NCBI RefSeq assembly: GCF_005049045.1
Contig: NZ_SUPK01000012.1
Location: 1-64,000 of the forward strand
Direction: 5' to 3'
Origin: Cohnella pontilimi
GTDB lineage: Bacteria; Bacillota; Bacilli; Paenibacillales; Paenibacillaceae
Length of the DNA stretch: 64,000 nt
The notes under the pieces were generated by a model. The model was not told the DNA's origin and did no database searches. It saw only the letters and a list, made by a program, of their open reading frames with translations. Below, piece by piece: positions 63,736 through 64,000 of the stretch. Position numbers and translations under genes: made by a program. The number at the start of each line of letters is the position of its first letter. Position 1 is the stretch's first letter.

Positions 63736-64000
63736 CGGACTGGAGACGGACATGAGGAAGCCGGACATCAGCGTCTTACCGAGCGAACTCAGCCCTCTGT
63801 CTCCGGAAACCCTTACTTTTCGTGCGCTGAGGAGACTTTCTACTCCGCTATAGGTGAGGACAAAACAGCCGAAAAGCCACAGAAACGTTTTGACGAATGG
63901 CTGGTCGATTAAATGTACAACGCCGAGAAAGACGAGGATCATGTAGAAAATGTCGGCGATCATCGCCCCGATCCCAACCATCCAGGCGTGGAGAAACCCT
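63469..64000 (-). CDS. LysE-family translocator, 5' end missing at window edge
   Basis: The frame is open to the last base, and the residues upstream of the first Met (GFLHAW then MVGIGAMIADIFYM) are themselves the conserved LysE loop between helices 1 and 2, so the gene is truncated by the window and not started at 63981. Several helices follow, with the typical SGFLMSVSSPLSILFWLGIYG block. LysE proteins export amino acids or related metabolites. The gene converges on the permease and overlaps its frame by 267 bp. Confidence 0.85.
   Translation of the reverse strand, partial: GFLHAWMVGIGAMIADIFYMILVFLGVVHLIDQPFVKTFLWLFGCFVLTYSGVESLLSARKVRVSGDRGLSSLGKTLMSGFLMSVSSPLSILFWLGIYGSVLAETAAIAERTQLLYYSSGIIAGIMIWDFAMAGVAGVFRNFVTPGILASISVLSGLSLIGFGGYFGVQAFRMLFT

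Noticed and set aside
63982-64000. Start of the LysE-type gene at the ATG near 63981
   Set aside because: The upstream codons are in frame and continue a conserved family segment, so the gene is cut by the window end.

Overview
The window comes from a low-to-moderate GC, endospore-forming member of the Bacillota, most likely Paenibacillaceae (Paenibacillus/Cohnella-like). The evidence is a Bacillus-type 16S rRNA 5' end, sporulation and germination genes (pdaB, kbaA, gerD, cwlD, a spoIIM-like gene, sigH), a Cys T-box, a CtsR operator, and gene order that follows the Bacillus subtilis origin-proximal ribosomal region almost gene for gene, read backwards. Nearly every gene lies on the minus strand. 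Several starts were moved from the longest open frame to the codon that a Shine-Dalgarno sequence supports, and seven genes use TTG. 

Layout from left to right. 1-715: 5' end of a 16S gene leaving the window leftwards, with its leader and two promoter candidates. 732-6218: a sporulation block (73-aa protein, SpoIIM-like protein, pdaB, kbaA, gerD, salA/mrp, cwlD). 6278-8261: an APS-type sulfate assimilation operon (cysH-sat) behind a sigma-A promoter with a CymR-like 27-bp operator candidate. 8385-10270: rplM-rpsI and truA. 10363-25763: the S10-spc-alpha supercluster, from rpsJ to rplQ, including rpmJ and rpmD, which are too short for a routine ORF scan. 25764-26431: an 850-bp gene-free gap holding a four-copy dispersed repeat and a 248-bp inverted-repeat structure. 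26432-31269: the str operon (L7Ae-like gene, rpsL, rpsG, fusA, tuf). 31450-38940: rpoB-rpoC. 38937-43555: rpmG-secE-nusG, rplK-rplA, rplJ-rplL with an L10 leader, and an rsmC-like methyltransferase. 43716-52896: sigH, rae1, rlmB, mrnC, cysS, cysE (behind a Cys T-box), gltX, ispF, ispD, yacL. 53018-57199: a plus-strand MazG-like gene, then pssA, disA, radA and an unannotated 57-aa membrane protein. 57333-62005: the ctsR-mcsA-mcsB-clpC operon with a CtsR box. 62122-64000: an amino acid permease converging on, and overlapping, a truncated LysE-family gene. 

Functionally this is housekeeping: rRNA and ribosomal proteins, RNA polymerase, translation factors, Sec translocation, aminoacyl-tRNA synthetases, isoprenoid, phospholipid and cyclic-di-AMP synthesis, proteostasis, and the sporulation genes that sit near the origin in this lineage. 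I found no CRISPR array, prophage, transposase, tRNA gene or clear novel multi-gene system. The most unusual signals are non-coding: a 42-nt hairpin repeat shared by the rrn leader and the methyltransferase upstream region, the inverted duplication next to the tuf terminator, a family of short Paenibacillus-like intergenic repeats, and long inverted repeats in or near the promoters of rpoB and rpmG. On the protein side, the degenerate MazG-like protein, the 57-aa membrane protein, the DisA charged extension and the permease/LysE antisense overlap deserve a second look.
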